Under the pieces are notes generated by a model. The model did not search any database. It worked only from the letters and a program-made list of their open reading frames with translations, and was not told where the DNA came from. Position numbers and translations under genes: made by a program. DNA of 64,000 nucleotides, taken from assembly GCF_004798585.1 (NCBI RefSeq), contig NZ_PPXQ01000017.1:1-64000 (forward strand), given 5' to 3'. Below, in pieces: positions 28,432-39,621 of this stretch (position 1 is the stretch's first letter; each line of letters opens with the position of its first letter). The DNA comes from Massilia sp. Mn16-1_5 (GTDB lineage: Bacteria > Pseudomonadota > Gammaproteobacteria > Burkholderiales > Burkholderiaceae_D).

Positions 28432-29700
28432 TCAGCGCAGCGGCGAGGTGGCGACGTCCTTGTGCGGCACCGGCTCTTCGAGGTCGCCTTCCCACTTCGC
28501 GACCACCGCGGTGGCGATGCCGTTGCCGATCACGTTGGTGGCCGAGCGCGCCATGTCGAGGAAGTGGTCGATGCCCAGCAGGAGCAGCAGACCCGCTTCC
28601 GGGATGTTGAACTGGGCCAGCGTGGCGGCGATCACGACCAGCGAGGCGCGCGGCACGCCGGCCATGCCCTTCGAGGTCAGCATCAGCACCAGCATCATCA
28701 TGATCTGGGTCGACATCGGCAAGTCGATGCCGTAGGCCTGGGCGATGAAGACTGCGGCGAAGGTGCAGTACATCATCGAGCCGTCCAGGTTGAACGAGTA
28801 ACCGATCGGCAGCACGAAGGCGGCCAGGCGATTCTTGACGCCGAACTTTTCCAGGCCTTCCAGGGTTTTCGGGAAGGCCGCTTCCGACGAGGCGGTAGAG
28901 AAGGCCAGCAGGGTCGGTTCCTTCAGCAGGCCGATCAGGCGCAACACGCGCGGGCCGAGGAAGGCCATGCCGATCAGGATCAGGATTACCCACAGCAGGA
29001 TGATGCCGAGGTAGAACTCGGCCATGAAGATGCCGTAGGTTTGCAGCACGCCCAGGCCGCTCTTGGCGACGATGCCGGCCACCGCCGCGAAGACGGCGAT
29101 CGGCGCGAAGTTCATCACGTAGCCGGTCACTTTCAGCATGATGTGGGCGACGCCGTCGACCGCGTCGATCAGGGGCGTGGCGCGCGCGCCGACGGCGGCG
29201 GCGGCGGTGCCGAAGAAGATCGAGAACACGACGATCTGCAGGATCTCGTTCTTGGCCATGCCGTCGACGATGGACGAAGGCACCAGGTGGGTGATGAATT
29301 CCTTCAGGGTCAGGCCCGAGGTGACGATGCCCGAGGAGGTGCCGACGGCCGGCAGGTGGCCCGAGACCGCCATCGCGTCGCCCGGGCGGAACAGGTTCAC
29401 CAGGATCAGGCCCAGCGACAGGGAAATCACGGAAGCGATGATGAACCAGCCCAGCGCCTTGACGCCGATGCGGCCGACTTCCTTGGCGTCGCCCATCTTG
29501 GCGATGCCGACCACCAGGGTCGAGAAGACCAGGGGCGCGATGATCATCTTAATCAGGCGCAGGAACAGCGTCGTCACCAGCGACATCGTGTCGGCGAAGC
29601 CGGTCGGATTGGCGGTATTCGCATTGACGAAGTAGCCGACGATGACCCCGAGTACGAGGCCAATCAGGATATAAGTGGTGAGACGGTTTCGATTGTTCAT
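28432..29700 (-). CDS. Dicarboxylate/amino acid:cation symporter (GltP/DctA family)
   Basis: A 422-residue inner-membrane secondary transporter of the DAACS family, importing glutamate, aspartate or C4-dicarboxylates with H+ or Na+. Eight helices and two re-entrant loops are expected. The serine-rich loop is seen around TVSTASSEAAFPKTLE and the ion-binding segment around GYSFNLDGSMMYCTFAAVF. The RLIKMIIAPLVFSTLVVGI segment is typical of GltP-like members. The start follows CAGGAAGCAGTTT. A DctA-like C4-dicarboxylate specificity cannot be excluded. Asparaginase downstream could supply aspartate for it. Confidence 0.9.
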   Translation of the reverse strand: MNNRNRLTTYILIGLVLGVIVGYFVNANTANPTGFADTMSLVTTLFLRLIKMIIAPLVFSTLVVGIAKMGDAKEVGRIGVKALGWFIIASVISLSLGLILVNLFRPGDAMAVSGHLPAVGTSSGIVTSGLTLKEFITHLVPSSIVDGMAKNEILQIVVFSIFFGTAAAAVGARATPLIDAVDGVAHIMLKVTGYVMNFAPIAVFAAVAGIVAKSGLGVLQTYGIFMAEFYLGIILLWVILILIGMAFLGPRVLRLIGLLKEPTLLAFSTASSEAAFPKTLEGLEKFGVKNRLAAFVLPIGYSFNLDGSMMYCTFAAVFIAQAYGIDLPMSTQIMMMLVLMLTSKGMAGVPRASLVVIAATLAQFNIPEAGLLLLLGIDHFLDMARSATNVIGNGIATAVVAKWEGDLEEPVPHKDVATSPLR

Positions 29701-29897
29701 AAACTGCTTCCTGTGTCAGCCTGCGCGTTTAGCCCGGCATGCAGGATGGGTCCTGGGCGTGCCGGGGCGGTTCAAGATCTAGGTGGTTCTGCGTGCGAAC
29801 GAGGACTCGTTCTGACTATATTGGCAAGTTCCGCAGTATCCTAGGGGCTGTTAGTGCTGTCAAGCACGCTCAGAAATGTCGCGCGAATGGTGAACGG

Positions 29898-30623
29898 ATG
29901 ATCGAAATCGAGAAGGTCAACAAGTGGTATGGCGACTTCCAGGTGCTCGCCGACTGCAGCACGCGGGTGGCGCGCGGCGACGTCGTGGTGGTCTGCGGAC
30001 CCTCGGGTTCCGGCAAGTCGACCCTGATCAAGACCGTCAACGGCCTGGAGCCGGTGCAGCAGGGCGCGATTCGGGTCGACGGCATCACGGTGACCGACCG
30101 CAAGACCGACCTGCCCAAGCTGCGCGCGAAGATCGGGATGGTATTCCAGAACTTCGAACTGTTTCCGCACCTGTCGGTGCGCGAGAACCTGACGCTGGCG
30201 CAGATAAAAGTGCTGGGGCGCGCGAAAGGAGAAGCGATCGAGCGCGGCCTGCACTATCTGGACCGGGTCGGCCTGCTGGCGCACCAGGACAAGTTCCCGA
30301 GCCAGCTGTCGGGCGGCCAGCAGCAGCGGGTGGCCATCGCGCGCGCACTGTCGATGGACCCGGTGGCCATGCTGTTCGACGAGCCGACTTCCGCGCTCGA
30401 CCCGGAAATGATCGGCGAAGTGCTGGACGTGATGGTGAACCTGGCCCAGGACGGCATGACGATGATGGTCGTCACCCACGAAATGGGCTTTGCACGCAAG
30501 GTGGCGGACCGGATCGTGTTCATGGACCAGGGGCGCATCGTCGAGGATACGCCGGCGGACGCGTTTTTCAGCGCCCCGCGCTCGGAGCGCGCGCGGGAGT
30601 TCCTGGCCAAGATCATCCACTGA
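29898..30623 (+). CDS. Amino-acid ABC transporter ATPase (GltL/GlnQ-like), orphan
   Basis: A 241-residue ATP-binding subunit of a polar amino acid importer. Walker A GPSGSGKSTL, the Q-loop VFQNFELFPHLSVRENL, signature LSGGQQQRVAIARAL, Walker B MLFDEPTSALDPE and switch VTHEMGFAR are intact; the VNGLEP segment after Walker A is typical of GltL/GlnQ. No permease or binding-protein gene lies beside it, so it must serve subunits encoded elsewhere. The ATG at 29898 gives a normal family start (MIEIEKVNKWYG); the open frame upstream to 29739 shows no similarity. It is divergent from the glutamate/dicarboxylate symporter. Confidence 0.9.
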   Translation: MIEIEKVNKWYGDFQVLADCSTRVARGDVVVVCGPSGSGKSTLIKTVNGLEPVQQGAIRVDGITVTDRKTDLPKLRAKIGMVFQNFELFPHLSVRENLTLAQIKVLGRAKGEAIERGLHYLDRVGLLAHQDKFPSQLSGGQQQRVAIARALSMDPVAMLFDEPTSALDPEMIGEVLDVMVNLAQDGMTMMVVTHEMGFARKVADRIVFMDQGRIVEDTPADAFFSAPRSERAREFLAKIIH

Positions 30624-30627
30624 CCGG

Positions 30628-30645
30628 GATGGGCGCCCCTCCTAC
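30628..30645. repeat. Degenerate half of a type B palindrome
   Basis: ATGGGCGCCCCTCCTAC resembles one arm of the type B repeats (GGGCGCCCACCCTAC). No matching second arm is seen. It lies at the convergent ends of the ABC ATPase and toxin genes and overlaps the toxin stop region. Confidence 0.35.
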
Positions 30646-30941
30646 AAATAATCATCCTCGTGCTGATGCCGCACCGCCAGGATCGTCACCGTACTGTGGT
30701 CGTCGATCTGGAACAGTGCTACATATCCGGCACCACCGAACGGGATGAGCAGTTCGCGCAGGAAGGGATTGTTCTGGTCAGCCTTCCTGCACGTGAACGA
30801 AAAGTCCTTTAACAGCTCCGACCCTTTTGCGATCGTGTCGCGTGCCCGCCTGGCAGATTGAAGGCTGTGCTGTAGTTGATACGCGTACAACTCACGCAAA
30901 TCTTCCCGCGCCGCCCTCGTATAGCGGACTTTGAACGTCAT
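30642..30941 (-). CDS. ParE/RelE-family toxin
   Basis: A 99-residue type II toxin. The family pattern is visible: an N-terminal strand-helix YTRAAREDLRELYAYQ, a central helix SARRARDTIAKGSELLKDF, and a C-terminal strand pair YVALFQIDDHSTVTILAVRHQHEDDY. The ending AVRHQHEDDY is typical of ParE-type members, which poison DNA gyrase; RelE-type mRNA cleavage is the alternative. It overlaps the antitoxin gene by 4 bp (ATGA), the usual antitoxin-first coupling. No sign of truncation. Confidence 0.85.
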   Translation of the reverse strand: MTFKVRYTRAAREDLRELYAYQLQHSLQSARRARDTIAKGSELLKDFSFTCRKADQNNPFLRELLIPFGGAGYVALFQIDDHSTVTILAVRHQHEDDYL

Positions 30942-31207
30942 TCCTTGGCCTTGGTCGCATCCTCGAGCATCACGTCCAGTTCGCGCAGGACGTCGTCAGC
31001 ATCGACATATTCACCTGTGCGTTCTGCTTCCGCGGCCGATGCCAAACCGCGTGCAATGAATTCCTGCTGAGCCTGACGACGCTGGATGTTCTGGCGCAGC
31101 GATTGTTCGACGAAGCCCGACAAGGTTTCGCCGTCCTGAAGCACGCTTTCCGCTGCGATGCGCAGCTCCGGCTTGACGCGCAGCGAGGGAATCGTTGACG
31201 TTTTCAT
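30938..31207 (-). CDS. Antitoxin (ribbon-helix-helix type) of the ParE/RelE module
   Basis: An 89-residue partner of the downstream toxin. The N-terminal part (TSTIPSLRVKPELRIAAESV followed by LSGFVEQSLRQNI) fits a ribbon-helix-helix DNA-binding domain. The acidic C-terminal half (about residues 50-85) would wrap the toxin. The ATG at 31207 has GGAG five bases upstream, so it is preferred over an in-frame ATG at 31231. A near-palindrome 15 bp upstream (31222-31241) is a candidate operator for autorepression. Confidence 0.82.
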   Translation of the reverse strand: MKTSTIPSLRVKPELRIAAESVLQDGETLSGFVEQSLRQNIQRRQAQQEFIARGLASAAEAERTGEYVDADDVLRELDVMLEDATKAKE

Positions 31208-31221
31208 GTGAACTCCAATAA

Positions 31222-31241
31222 TGCATTGCAATTGCGATGCA
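31222..31241. promoter_or_regulatory. Palindromic candidate operator of the toxin-antitoxin module
   Basis: The 20-bp sequence TGCATTGCAATTGCGATGCA equals its reverse complement except at one symmetric base pair (positions 6 and 15). It lies 15 bp upstream of the antitoxin ATG, where autorepressing antitoxins usually bind. A second small hairpin, GCCTCC-N8-GGAGGC, follows at 31242-31261. Confidence 0.6.
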
Positions 31242-31329
31242 GCCTCCCATATTCTGGAGGCAGGTGCAAGCGCGCTCTACATCCTCTATACAGGTAAAAT
31301 GACGCCGTCCCGCAATCCGAGAGCCCGCC

Positions 31330-32379
31330 ATGTCCCCCATCGAGACCCCCAATTCCATCACCATCACCCGTCCAGACGACTGGCACGTGCACCTGCGCGA
31401 CGGCGCCGGGCTGGCCAGCGTGGTATCGCACACGGCGCGCCAGTTCGCGCGTGCGATCGTGATGCCGAACCTGAAGCCGCCAGTCACGACCGCCGCTGCC
31501 GCGCAGGCCTACCGCGAGCGCATCCTGGCCGCGCTCCCAAGCGGCATGCCCTTCGAGCCGCTGATGACGCTCTACCTGACGGACAACACCGATCCGGACG
31601 AGATCCGCCGCGCCCAGGACACGGGTTTCATTCACGCGGTGAAGCTGTATCCGGCCGGCGCGACCACCAATTCGGATGCCGGCGTGACCGATCTGAAGAA
31701 GTGCTACAAGGTGCTGGAAGTGATGCAGGAAGTCGGCATGCCGCTGCTGGTGCATGGCGAAGTCACCGACCATGACATCGACCTGTTCGACCGCGAGGCC
31801 GTCTTCATCGAGCGCGTGATGCGTCCGCTGCGCCGCGACCTGCCGGCCTTGGCCGTCGTCTTCGAGCACATCACGACCAAGGATGCGGCCCAGTACGTGG
31901 CCGAGGCCGAAGGCCCGATCGCCGCAACCATCACCGCGCACCACCTGCTCTACAACCGCAACGAAATCTTCCGCGGCGGGATTCGTCCGCACTATTACTG
32001 CCTGCCGGTCCTGAAGCGCGAAGAACACCGCCTGGCGCTGGTGACGGCCGCCACCAGCGGCGACGAGCGCTTCTTCCTCGGTACCGACTCGGCCCCGCAC
32101 GCCGTCGGCGCGAAAGAGTCGAGCTGCGGCTGCGCCGGTTGCTACACGGCCCTGCATGCGATGGAGCTGTACACGCAAGCCTTCGCCGACGCCGGCGCGC
32201 TGGATAAACTCGAAGCCTTCGCCAGCCTGAACGGCCCGGCCTTCTACGGCCTGCCGGTCAACGAAGGCACGATCACCCTGACGCGCGAGTCGTGGACCCT
32301 GCCGGCCACCGTGCCCTTCGGCGAGAACGCGCTGGTGCCGCTGAACGCGGGCGAGCGCATCGACTGGAAGATGCTGTAA
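31330..32379 (+). CDS. pyrC: Dihydroorotase
   Basis: A 349-residue cytoplasmic enzyme of pyrimidine synthesis that closes carbamoyl-aspartate to dihydroorotate. Zinc ligands and active-site motifs of the short, E. coli-type (class II) form are in place: DWHVHLRDG at residues near 17-25, [13 protein letters not shown] with the carbamylated lysine, VHGEV, FEHITT and TDSAPH. The length matches E. coli PyrC (348). A TAAAAT box lies about 35 bp upstream. Its stop codon directly abuts the GTG of the following DUF3025 gene. Confidence 0.97.
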   Translation: MSPIETPNSITITRPDDWHVHLRDGAGLASVVSHTARQFARAIVMPNLKPPVTTAAAAQAYRERILAALPSGMPFEPLMTLYLTDNTDPDEIRRAQDTGFIHAVKLYPAGATTNSDAGVTDLKKCYKVLEVMQEVGMPLLVHGEVTDHDIDLFDREAVFIERVMRPLRRDLPALAVVFEHITTKDAAQYVAEAEGPIAATITAHHLLYNRNEIFRGGIRPHYYCLPVLKREEHRLALVTAATSGDERFFLGTDSAPHAVGAKESSCGCAGCYTALHAMELYTQAFADAGALDKLEAFASLNGPAFYGLPVNEGTITLTRESWTLPATVPFGENALVPLNAGERIDWKML

Positions 32380-33180
32380 GTGTCGTCCGAATTTGCGCAG
32401 ATCGACTGGTCGCGGCCGTGGTATGAGGCCGTGCGCCCGGCCTACGAGGCTCTCGGCCTGGAAGGCACGGATTTCGCCGGCGCCTTCAACCGCCAGGCCG
32501 CGCAGCTGGCGCTGCGCAACCACCGCGATCTGCCCATCACCTTCGTCCCGCAGGAATCGCTGCCCGAAGGGATGGCGTATGAAGAATTCATCAGCGCCAC
32601 GGGCAATGTGCCGACGCGCGAGAACCTGCACGACTTCTTCAATGGCCTCGTGTGGCAAACCTTCCCGGCGATCAAGCGCGAGCTGAACGCCTTGCAGGCG
32701 GCCCAGATTGAGGCGTTCGGGGGCAGTAAAGCCCGCGGTCCGGCGCGCGATGCCGCCACCATTTTTGACGAGAACGCGGCGTTGCTGATCGTGCGTGCCT
32801 CCAGCGCGGGACGTGAACTGGTCGACGAGCTGCGCGCCCACTGCTGGGACGCGGCACTGTTCGAAAAGCGCGCCATGTTCGGCCCCGACGCCCAGCTGTG
32901 GCTGTTCGGGCACGCCTTGATGGAAAAGCTGGTGGCGCCGCGCAAGGCGATCACGGCGCACGTGCGCGTCGTGTTCGCCCCCGATGACTATTTCGGCTTC
33001 GATGCGCACGCCCAGCGCGCCTGGATCGACGACACGGTGGCGCAGACGCTGCGCGCCGAGGGCCTGAGCACTTCCGGCTTCACGCCGCTGCCGGTGCTCG
33101 GCGTGCCGGGCTGGTGGCCGGGACAGGACCAGGCCTTTTACCTGGATACGGGCGTCTTCCGGCCCAAGCGGGCGAGTTGA
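32380..33180 (+). CDS. DUF3025 domain protein
   Basis: A 266-residue protein of unknown function. The segment ENLHDFFNGLVWQTFPAIKRELNALQAAQ is the DUF3025 signature as I know it, with further conserved stretches FDENAALLI and DYFGFDAHAQRAWIDDTVAQ. There is no signal peptide or membrane helix. The start is a GTG directly after the pyrC TAA with no base between, so translation is coupled to pyrC. No catalytic function can be assigned; co-occurrence with pyrC or nucleotide metabolism would be the first idea to test. Confidence 0.82.
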   Translation: MSSEFAQIDWSRPWYEAVRPAYEALGLEGTDFAGAFNRQAAQLALRNHRDLPITFVPQESLPEGMAYEEFISATGNVPTRENLHDFFNGLVWQTFPAIKRELNALQAAQIEAFGGSKARGPARDAATIFDENAALLIVRASSAGRELVDELRAHCWDAALFEKRAMFGPDAQLWLFGHALMEKLVAPRKAITAHVRVVFAPDDYFGFDAHAQRAWIDDTVAQTLRAEGLSTSGFTPLPVLGVPGWWPGQDQAFYLDTGVFRPKRAS

Positions 33181-33191
33181 GGAGAGTGGCC

Positions 33192-34184
33192 ATGGACAAG
33201 CCGGTTCGTTGGGGCATACTCGGCACGGGCAAGATCGCGCGCGCCTTCGCTACCGCGCTGCAGGACGTGCCCGATGCCGTGCTGGCCGGCGTCGCCTCGC
33301 GCAGCCGGGACAAGGCCGAAGCCTTCGCCGCCGAATTCCACGCGGGCGCGGCCTATGGCTCCTACGAGGCGCTCGCGCAAGCCGACGGCATCGACCTGGT
33401 CTACGTCGCCACGCCCCACCCCCAGCATGTGAGTAATGCGCTGCTGGCGCTGCGCGCCGGTAAGGGCGTGCTGGTCGAAAAGCCCTTCACCATGAATGCG
33501 AACGAAGCCGAACAGCTGGTCGCGGCAGCGCGCGCCAATGGCCTGTTCCTGATGGAGGCGATGTGGACGCGCTTCATGCCCGCGCTGGCGGAAGTGAAAC
33601 GCCTGATCGCGGCCGGCGAGATCGGCAGCGTCCAGCAGGTCGTGGCCGACTTCGGCTTTACGGCCAGCTTCGGTCCCGAACACCGCGTCTTCAATCCGAA
33701 GCTGGGCGGCGGCGCGCTGCTCGACCTCGGCATCTACCCGCTCTCGATCGCGGCCAGCCTGCTCGGTCCGGTGCTTGAAGTCAAAGCGCAGGCCCAACTG
33801 GGCCCGACCGGTGTCGACGTCCAGACCGGCTTCACGATGAAGCACGCAAGCGGCGCCATGTCGGCCTGCAGCTGCTCCTTCCTGGCGCGCACGCCGGGCG
33901 AGCTGACGGTTTCCGGTTCGCGCGGCCACATCCGCATGAACACCATGTTCCACCGCGCCCGCTCGATCACGGTGGCGCTCGATGATGGCAGCACGCGCAC
34001 GATCGCCACGCCCTATCTCGGCAATGGCTACGTGCACGAAGTGATCGAAGCCCAGCGCTGCTGGCGCGCAGGACTGATCGAAAGCCCCGGTATGACGCAT
34101 GAGGAGACCCTGGCCTTGATGCGCGTGATGGACGAGATCCGGCGCCAGATCGGGCTGCGCTACGACGCCGACGACGCGTCTTGA
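33192..34184 (+). CDS. Gfo/Idh/MocA-family oxidoreductase
   Basis: A 330-residue NAD(P)-dependent oxidoreductase. The N-terminal Rossmann motif is WGILGTGKIARAFATAL and the conserved catalytic-lysine motif is VLVEKPFTMNANEAEQL. The C-terminal alpha/beta domain begins near MEAMWTRFMP. This family oxidises or reduces sugars and trans-dihydrodiols; the EAMWTRF variant is common in dihydrodiol dehydrogenase-like members. The ATG at 33192 follows GGAGAGTGGCC and lies 11 bp after the DUF3025 stop, so pyrC, DUF3025 and this gene probably form one operon. Confidence 0.88.
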   Translation: MDKPVRWGILGTGKIARAFATALQDVPDAVLAGVASRSRDKAEAFAAEFHAGAAYGSYEALAQADGIDLVYVATPHPQHVSNALLALRAGKGVLVEKPFTMNANEAEQLVAAARANGLFLMEAMWTRFMPALAEVKRLIAAGEIGSVQQVVADFGFTASFGPEHRVFNPKLGGGALLDLGIYPLSIAASLLGPVLEVKAQAQLGPTGVDVQTGFTMKHASGAMSACSCSFLARTPGELTVSGSRGHIRMNTMFHRARSITVALDDGSTRTIATPYLGNGYVHEVIEAQRCWRAGLIESPGMTHEETLALMRVMDEIRRQIGLRYDADDAS

Positions 34185-34270
34185 AGAAGCAACGCCGCTC
34201 GGCGTATGCATGTTGACAACATATCGTGATGGGCGAATACTCGGCAGCTCATCGCTTCCGTGAGTTCATC

Positions 34271-34612
34271 ATGCATCTGCTTCGCCCCCTTATCCTCAGC
34301 GCTTGCCTGCTGCCGCTGGCCGCCCAGGCCGATCCTGTCCCGGTCCCGCCCGAGAAGATCGCCTATGTCGGCGACTGGCAGGGCAAGGACATGCGCATCC
34401 AGCTGGCCAAGGACGGCAAGGTCAAGTACAAGCGCAACCAGCCCGGCAAGAATCTCGACCTCAGCGTCGACCTGCAGGGTTTTAATGGCGATAACTTCGA
34501 CGTCGGTGTCTTCCTGGTGCGCTCGACCTTCGTGGTCAGCAAGCCGCCGCATCGCGAGAACGGCAAGTGGAAGATGACGGTGGATGGGGTGGAGTTGACG
34601 AAAGTCGATTAA
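34271..34612 (+). CDS. Small exported protein, function unknown
   Basis: A 113-residue protein with a clear signal peptide (MHLLRPLILSACLLPLAAQAD). The mature part (about 93 residues) is predicted mostly beta, with GDWQGKDMRIQLAKDGKVKYKR and later FLVRSTFVVSKPPH; it resembles small periplasmic lipocalin-like or META-like domains only vaguely, so no family is claimed. Highly basic segments (KVKYKRNQPGK) are notable. The ATG at 34271 is chosen because the signal starts there. Confidence 0.7.
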   Translation: MHLLRPLILSACLLPLAAQADPVPVPPEKIAYVGDWQGKDMRIQLAKDGKVKYKRNQPGKNLDLSVDLQGFNGDNFDVGVFLVRSTFVVSKPPHRENGKWKMTVDGVELTKVD

Positions 34613-34619
34613 CGCGGGT

Positions 34620-34662
34620 GCATGGTGGGCCGGGCCGCGATCGGACCCTGTGCCCACCATGC
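34620..34662. repeat. Short inverted repeat related to type B palindromes
   Basis: Arms GCATGGTGGGC (34620-34630) and GCCCACCATGC (34652-34662) are perfect reverse complements. The GGTGGGC and GCCCACC parts match type B repeats, but the GTAGGG end is missing. It lies in the 51-bp gap between two convergent genes and may serve as a transcript-end hairpin. Confidence 0.6.
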
Positions 34663-34663
34663 G

Positions 34664-36724
34664 TTACACCTTCAAGAATTCTTCCCGTCCACCGAGCCAG
34701 CGCGCCAGGTGCGCATCCACGATCTCCACATTCGGACCGGTCTCGCTCTCCAACAAGCTCGCGGCGATGTCGCGCGCATGCTCCACCAGCCACTGGTCGG
34801 TTTCTAAATCGGCAAAACGCAGCATCGCCTGTCCCGACTGGCGCGCGCCCAAAAACTCGCCCGGTCCGCGGATCTCCAGGTCGCGCCGTGCAATTTCAAA
34901 ACCGTCGGTGGTCTCGCGCATCGTCATCAATCTCTGCTTCGCCACCTGGCCCAGCGGGCTTTGGTACAGGAGCAGGCAGACGCTGGCGGCCGAACCGCGT
35001 CCGACGCGCCCGCGCAGCTGGTGCAACTGCGACAGGCCGAAGCGCTCGGCGTGCTCGATCACCATCAACGAGGAGTTCGGCACGTCGACCCCGACCTCGA
35101 TCACGGTGGTCGCCACCAGCACGTGTACCTCGCCCGCCGAGAATGCATCCATCACCGCCTGCTTTTCGAGCGGCTTCATGCGGCCGTGGACCAGCCCGAC
35201 CTGCAAGTCGGGCAGGGCTTCGGCCAGGGTTTCGTAGGTTTCCGTCGCCGTCTGCAATTGCAGCGCTTCGGATTCTTCGATCAGCGGACAGACCCAGTAG
35301 GCCTGGCGCCCCTCGAGCACGGCCGCGTGCACGCGTTCGATGACTTCATCCCGACGATTCTGGTCGATGGCGCGGGTGACGATCGGCGTGCGTCCGGGCG
35401 GCAGTTCATCGATCACCGACACCTCGAGGTCGGCGTAATAGGTCATGGCCAGCGTGCGCGGGATCGGCGTCGCCGACATCATGAGCTGGTGCGGCACCAG
35501 GCCTTCGCTGCCCTTGTTGCGCAGGGTGAGGCGCTGACCGACGCCGAAGCGGTGCTGTTCGTCGACGATCACCAGGCCCAGTTTCGCAAACTGCACCGTG
35601 TCCTGGATCAGGGCGTGGGTGCCGATCACCAATTGTGCTTCGCCCGATTCGACCATCTCGCTGGCCGCCGTCTTTTCCTTTTTCTTCAGACTACCGGTGA
35701 GCCAGGCGACCTTCACGCCGAGCGGCTCCATCCAGGCCGCGATCTTCCTGAAATGCTGTTCGGCCAGGATCTCGGTCGGCGCCATCAGCGCCGCCTGGTA
35801 GCCGGAATCGATGGCCTGGGCGGCGGCCAGCGCCGCCACCACCGTCTTGCCGCTGCCGACGTCGCCCTGCAGCAGGCGCTGCATCGGATAGCCTTCATAC
35901 AAGTCCTTGCGGATCTCCTTCACCACGCGCTGCTGGGCGCCGGTGAGCGAGAAGGGCAAGGCACGCAGGAAGCCTTCGGACAGCTCGCCTACCGCGCGCA
36001 GGGTCGGCGCGCCCTTGTCGCGGCGCGCACGCTGGGCCCGTTTCAGGGAGAGCTGCTGGGCCAGCAGCTCGTCGAACTTCATGCGCGTCCAGGCCGGATG
36101 CGACTTTTCCATCAGCGCATATTCGTCGACGTCGACCGGCGGGTAGTGCAGCAGCTTCACCGCCGGCTCGAAGTCCATCAGGCCCATCTGTCGGCGGATC
36201 GCGGCCGGCACCGTGTCGACCCAGCTGACGCGCCGCATCGCTTCTGCGATCGCACGGCGCAGGATCGGCTGCGACAGGCCTTCGCCCGACGGGTACACGG
36301 GCGTGAGCGAAGTCGGCAGAGGCGCGTTTTCGTTGACGACCTTATAGGTCGGGTGCACCATCTCGGCGCCGAAGAAGCCGTGCTTGATTTCGGTCCGCGC
36401 CCGCACGCGCACGCCCTCGGCCAGCTGTTTGACCTGGCTGCCGTAGAAGTTCATGAAGCGCAGCAGGAGTTCGCCGCTGTCGTCGGCAATCGTCACCAGC
36501 AGCTGCCGGCGCGGTTTCAGGGCGATCTCGTTCTTGATGACGACGCCCTCGACCTGCGACACATGGCCGCCGCGCAGGCAGGCCTCGCGGATCGGTACGA
36601 TCTTGGTCTCGTCCTCGTAGCGCATCGGCAGGTGCAGGATCAGGTCCATGTCGCTGCGCAGGCCGAGCTTGGCGAGCTTGGTTTGTGTCGTTTTCGGGGC
36701 GGCAGGGGTTTTAGATGCAGGCAT
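34664..36724 (-). CDS. recG: ATP-dependent DNA helicase RecG
   Basis: A 686-residue helicase that drives fork reversal and branch migration of Holliday junctions. The N-terminal wedge (OB-fold) domain covers about residues 40-160. Helicase motifs follow: LLQGDVGSGKTVVAALAA (I), VIVDEQHRFGVGQ (II), MSATPIPRTLAMT (III), the C-terminal LVHGRMKPLEKQ, ATTVIEVGVDVPNSSLMVIE (V) and QLHQLRGRVGRG (VI). Length fits E. coli RecG (693). ATG 36724 is chosen; the frame is open to 37204 but that part overlaps the divergent queA promoter and coding region. Confidence 0.96.
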   Translation of the reverse strand: MPASKTPAAPKTTQTKLAKLGLRSDMDLILHLPMRYEDETKIVPIREACLRGGHVSQVEGVVIKNEIALKPRRQLLVTIADDSGELLLRFMNFYGSQVKQLAEGVRVRARTEIKHGFFGAEMVHPTYKVVNENAPLPTSLTPVYPSGEGLSQPILRRAIAEAMRRVSWVDTVPAAIRRQMGLMDFEPAVKLLHYPPVDVDEYALMEKSHPAWTRMKFDELLAQQLSLKRAQRARRDKGAPTLRAVGELSEGFLRALPFSLTGAQQRVVKEIRKDLYEGYPMQRLLQGDVGSGKTVVAALAAAQAIDSGYQAALMAPTEILAEQHFRKIAAWMEPLGVKVAWLTGSLKKKEKTAASEMVESGEAQLVIGTHALIQDTVQFAKLGLVIVDEQHRFGVGQRLTLRNKGSEGLVPHQLMMSATPIPRTLAMTYYADLEVSVIDELPPGRTPIVTRAIDQNRRDEVIERVHAAVLEGRQAYWVCPLIEESEALQLQTATETYETLAEALPDLQVGLVHGRMKPLEKQAVMDAFSAGEVHVLVATTVIEVGVDVPNSSLMVIEHAERFGLSQLHQLRGRVGRGSAASVCLLLYQSPLGQVAKQRLMTMRETTDGFEIARRDLEIRGPGEFLGARQSGQAMLRFADLETDQWLVEHARDIAASLLESETGPNVEIVDAHLARWLGGREEFLKV

Positions 36725-36830
36725 AAATGCGGCAGATTGACGTGTATCGGCGTAAAATAGAGGGTTCGCCGCACGTACTTGGGGCCATATTGTAAGGCTG
36801 CCAGCACTTATTTTCCCAGAATTGAACAGA

Positions 36831-39019
<2,189 letters not shown>

Positions 39020-39049
39020 ATACTGGCGCGGCAACGCTGCCGTCTGTTG

Positions 39050-39079
39050 ACGCGTGGAGTCCCGACTCCACGCGTTTTG
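39050..39079 (+). terminator. Intrinsic terminator after tgt
   Basis: An 11-bp perfect stem (39050-39060 with 39065-39075) around a CCCG loop is followed by TTTTGT. It separates queA-tgt from yajC-secDF, so the Sec genes need their own promoter in 39080-39219; a TAGAAT hexamer at 39177-39182 is a candidate -10 box. Confidence 0.82.
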
Positions 39080-39219
39080 TACATTCGATCGGCCAACTTA
39101 TCTGCGATTTCCATCTTGCAATTTATGAATGTCATTCCCACCTACCGCGGAATGGCCGCTGGCAGTTAGCCGGTGCTAGAATACAGCGCTGTTTTTTTTA
39201 TCTCACAATCGGAGTCCTT

Positions 39220-39552
39220 GTGTTCATTTCCAACGCGTACGCGCAAACCACCACCGCTGCCGACCCTGGCCTGATGGGCAACCTGACGACCTTTGCACCG
39301 CTGCTGATCATGTTCGTGGTCATGTATTTCCTCATGATCCGCCCGCAGCAGAAGCGCCAGAAAGAACTCAAGTCGATGATGGACGCGCTGGCCAAGGGCG
39401 ACGAAGTCGTCACGGCAGGCGGCATCCTGGGCCGCGTCGTGCAGGTGAAAGACGCCTACGTCACCCTGGAAATCGCGGCCGGCACCGAAATGATCGTGCA
39501 GAAGAACGCGGTCACCACGCTGCTGCCGAAGGGTACGCTGAAGTCCCTGTAA
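39220..39552 (+). CDS. yajC: Sec translocon accessory subunit YajC
   Basis: A 110-residue single-span inner-membrane protein of the SecDF-YajC complex. One membrane helix (about residues 22-43, TTFAPLLIMFVVMYFLMI) is followed by RPQQKRQKE and a small soluble domain with KGDEVVTAGGILGRV, all diagnostic. It starts at a GTG with GGAG seven bases upstream; no better ATG exists. It precedes secD by 69 bp. Confidence 0.95.
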   Translation: MFISNAYAQTTTAADPGLMGNLTTFAPLLIMFVVMYFLMIRPQQKRQKELKSMMDALAKGDEVVTAGGILGRVVQVKDAYVTLEIAAGTEMIVQKNAVTTLLPKGTLKSL

Positions 39553-39621
39553 GCCTGCGCCACGGCCCGCGATCGATCCCGACCGGGCCGTTGTCGCTTC
39601 AACACCCAACGCTGGAACACT

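Noticed and set aside
29739..29897. N-terminal extension of the ABC ATPase to 29739
   Set aside because: The extra 53 residues are Arg- and Cys-rich, unlike the family, and the ATG at 29898 gives the normal start.
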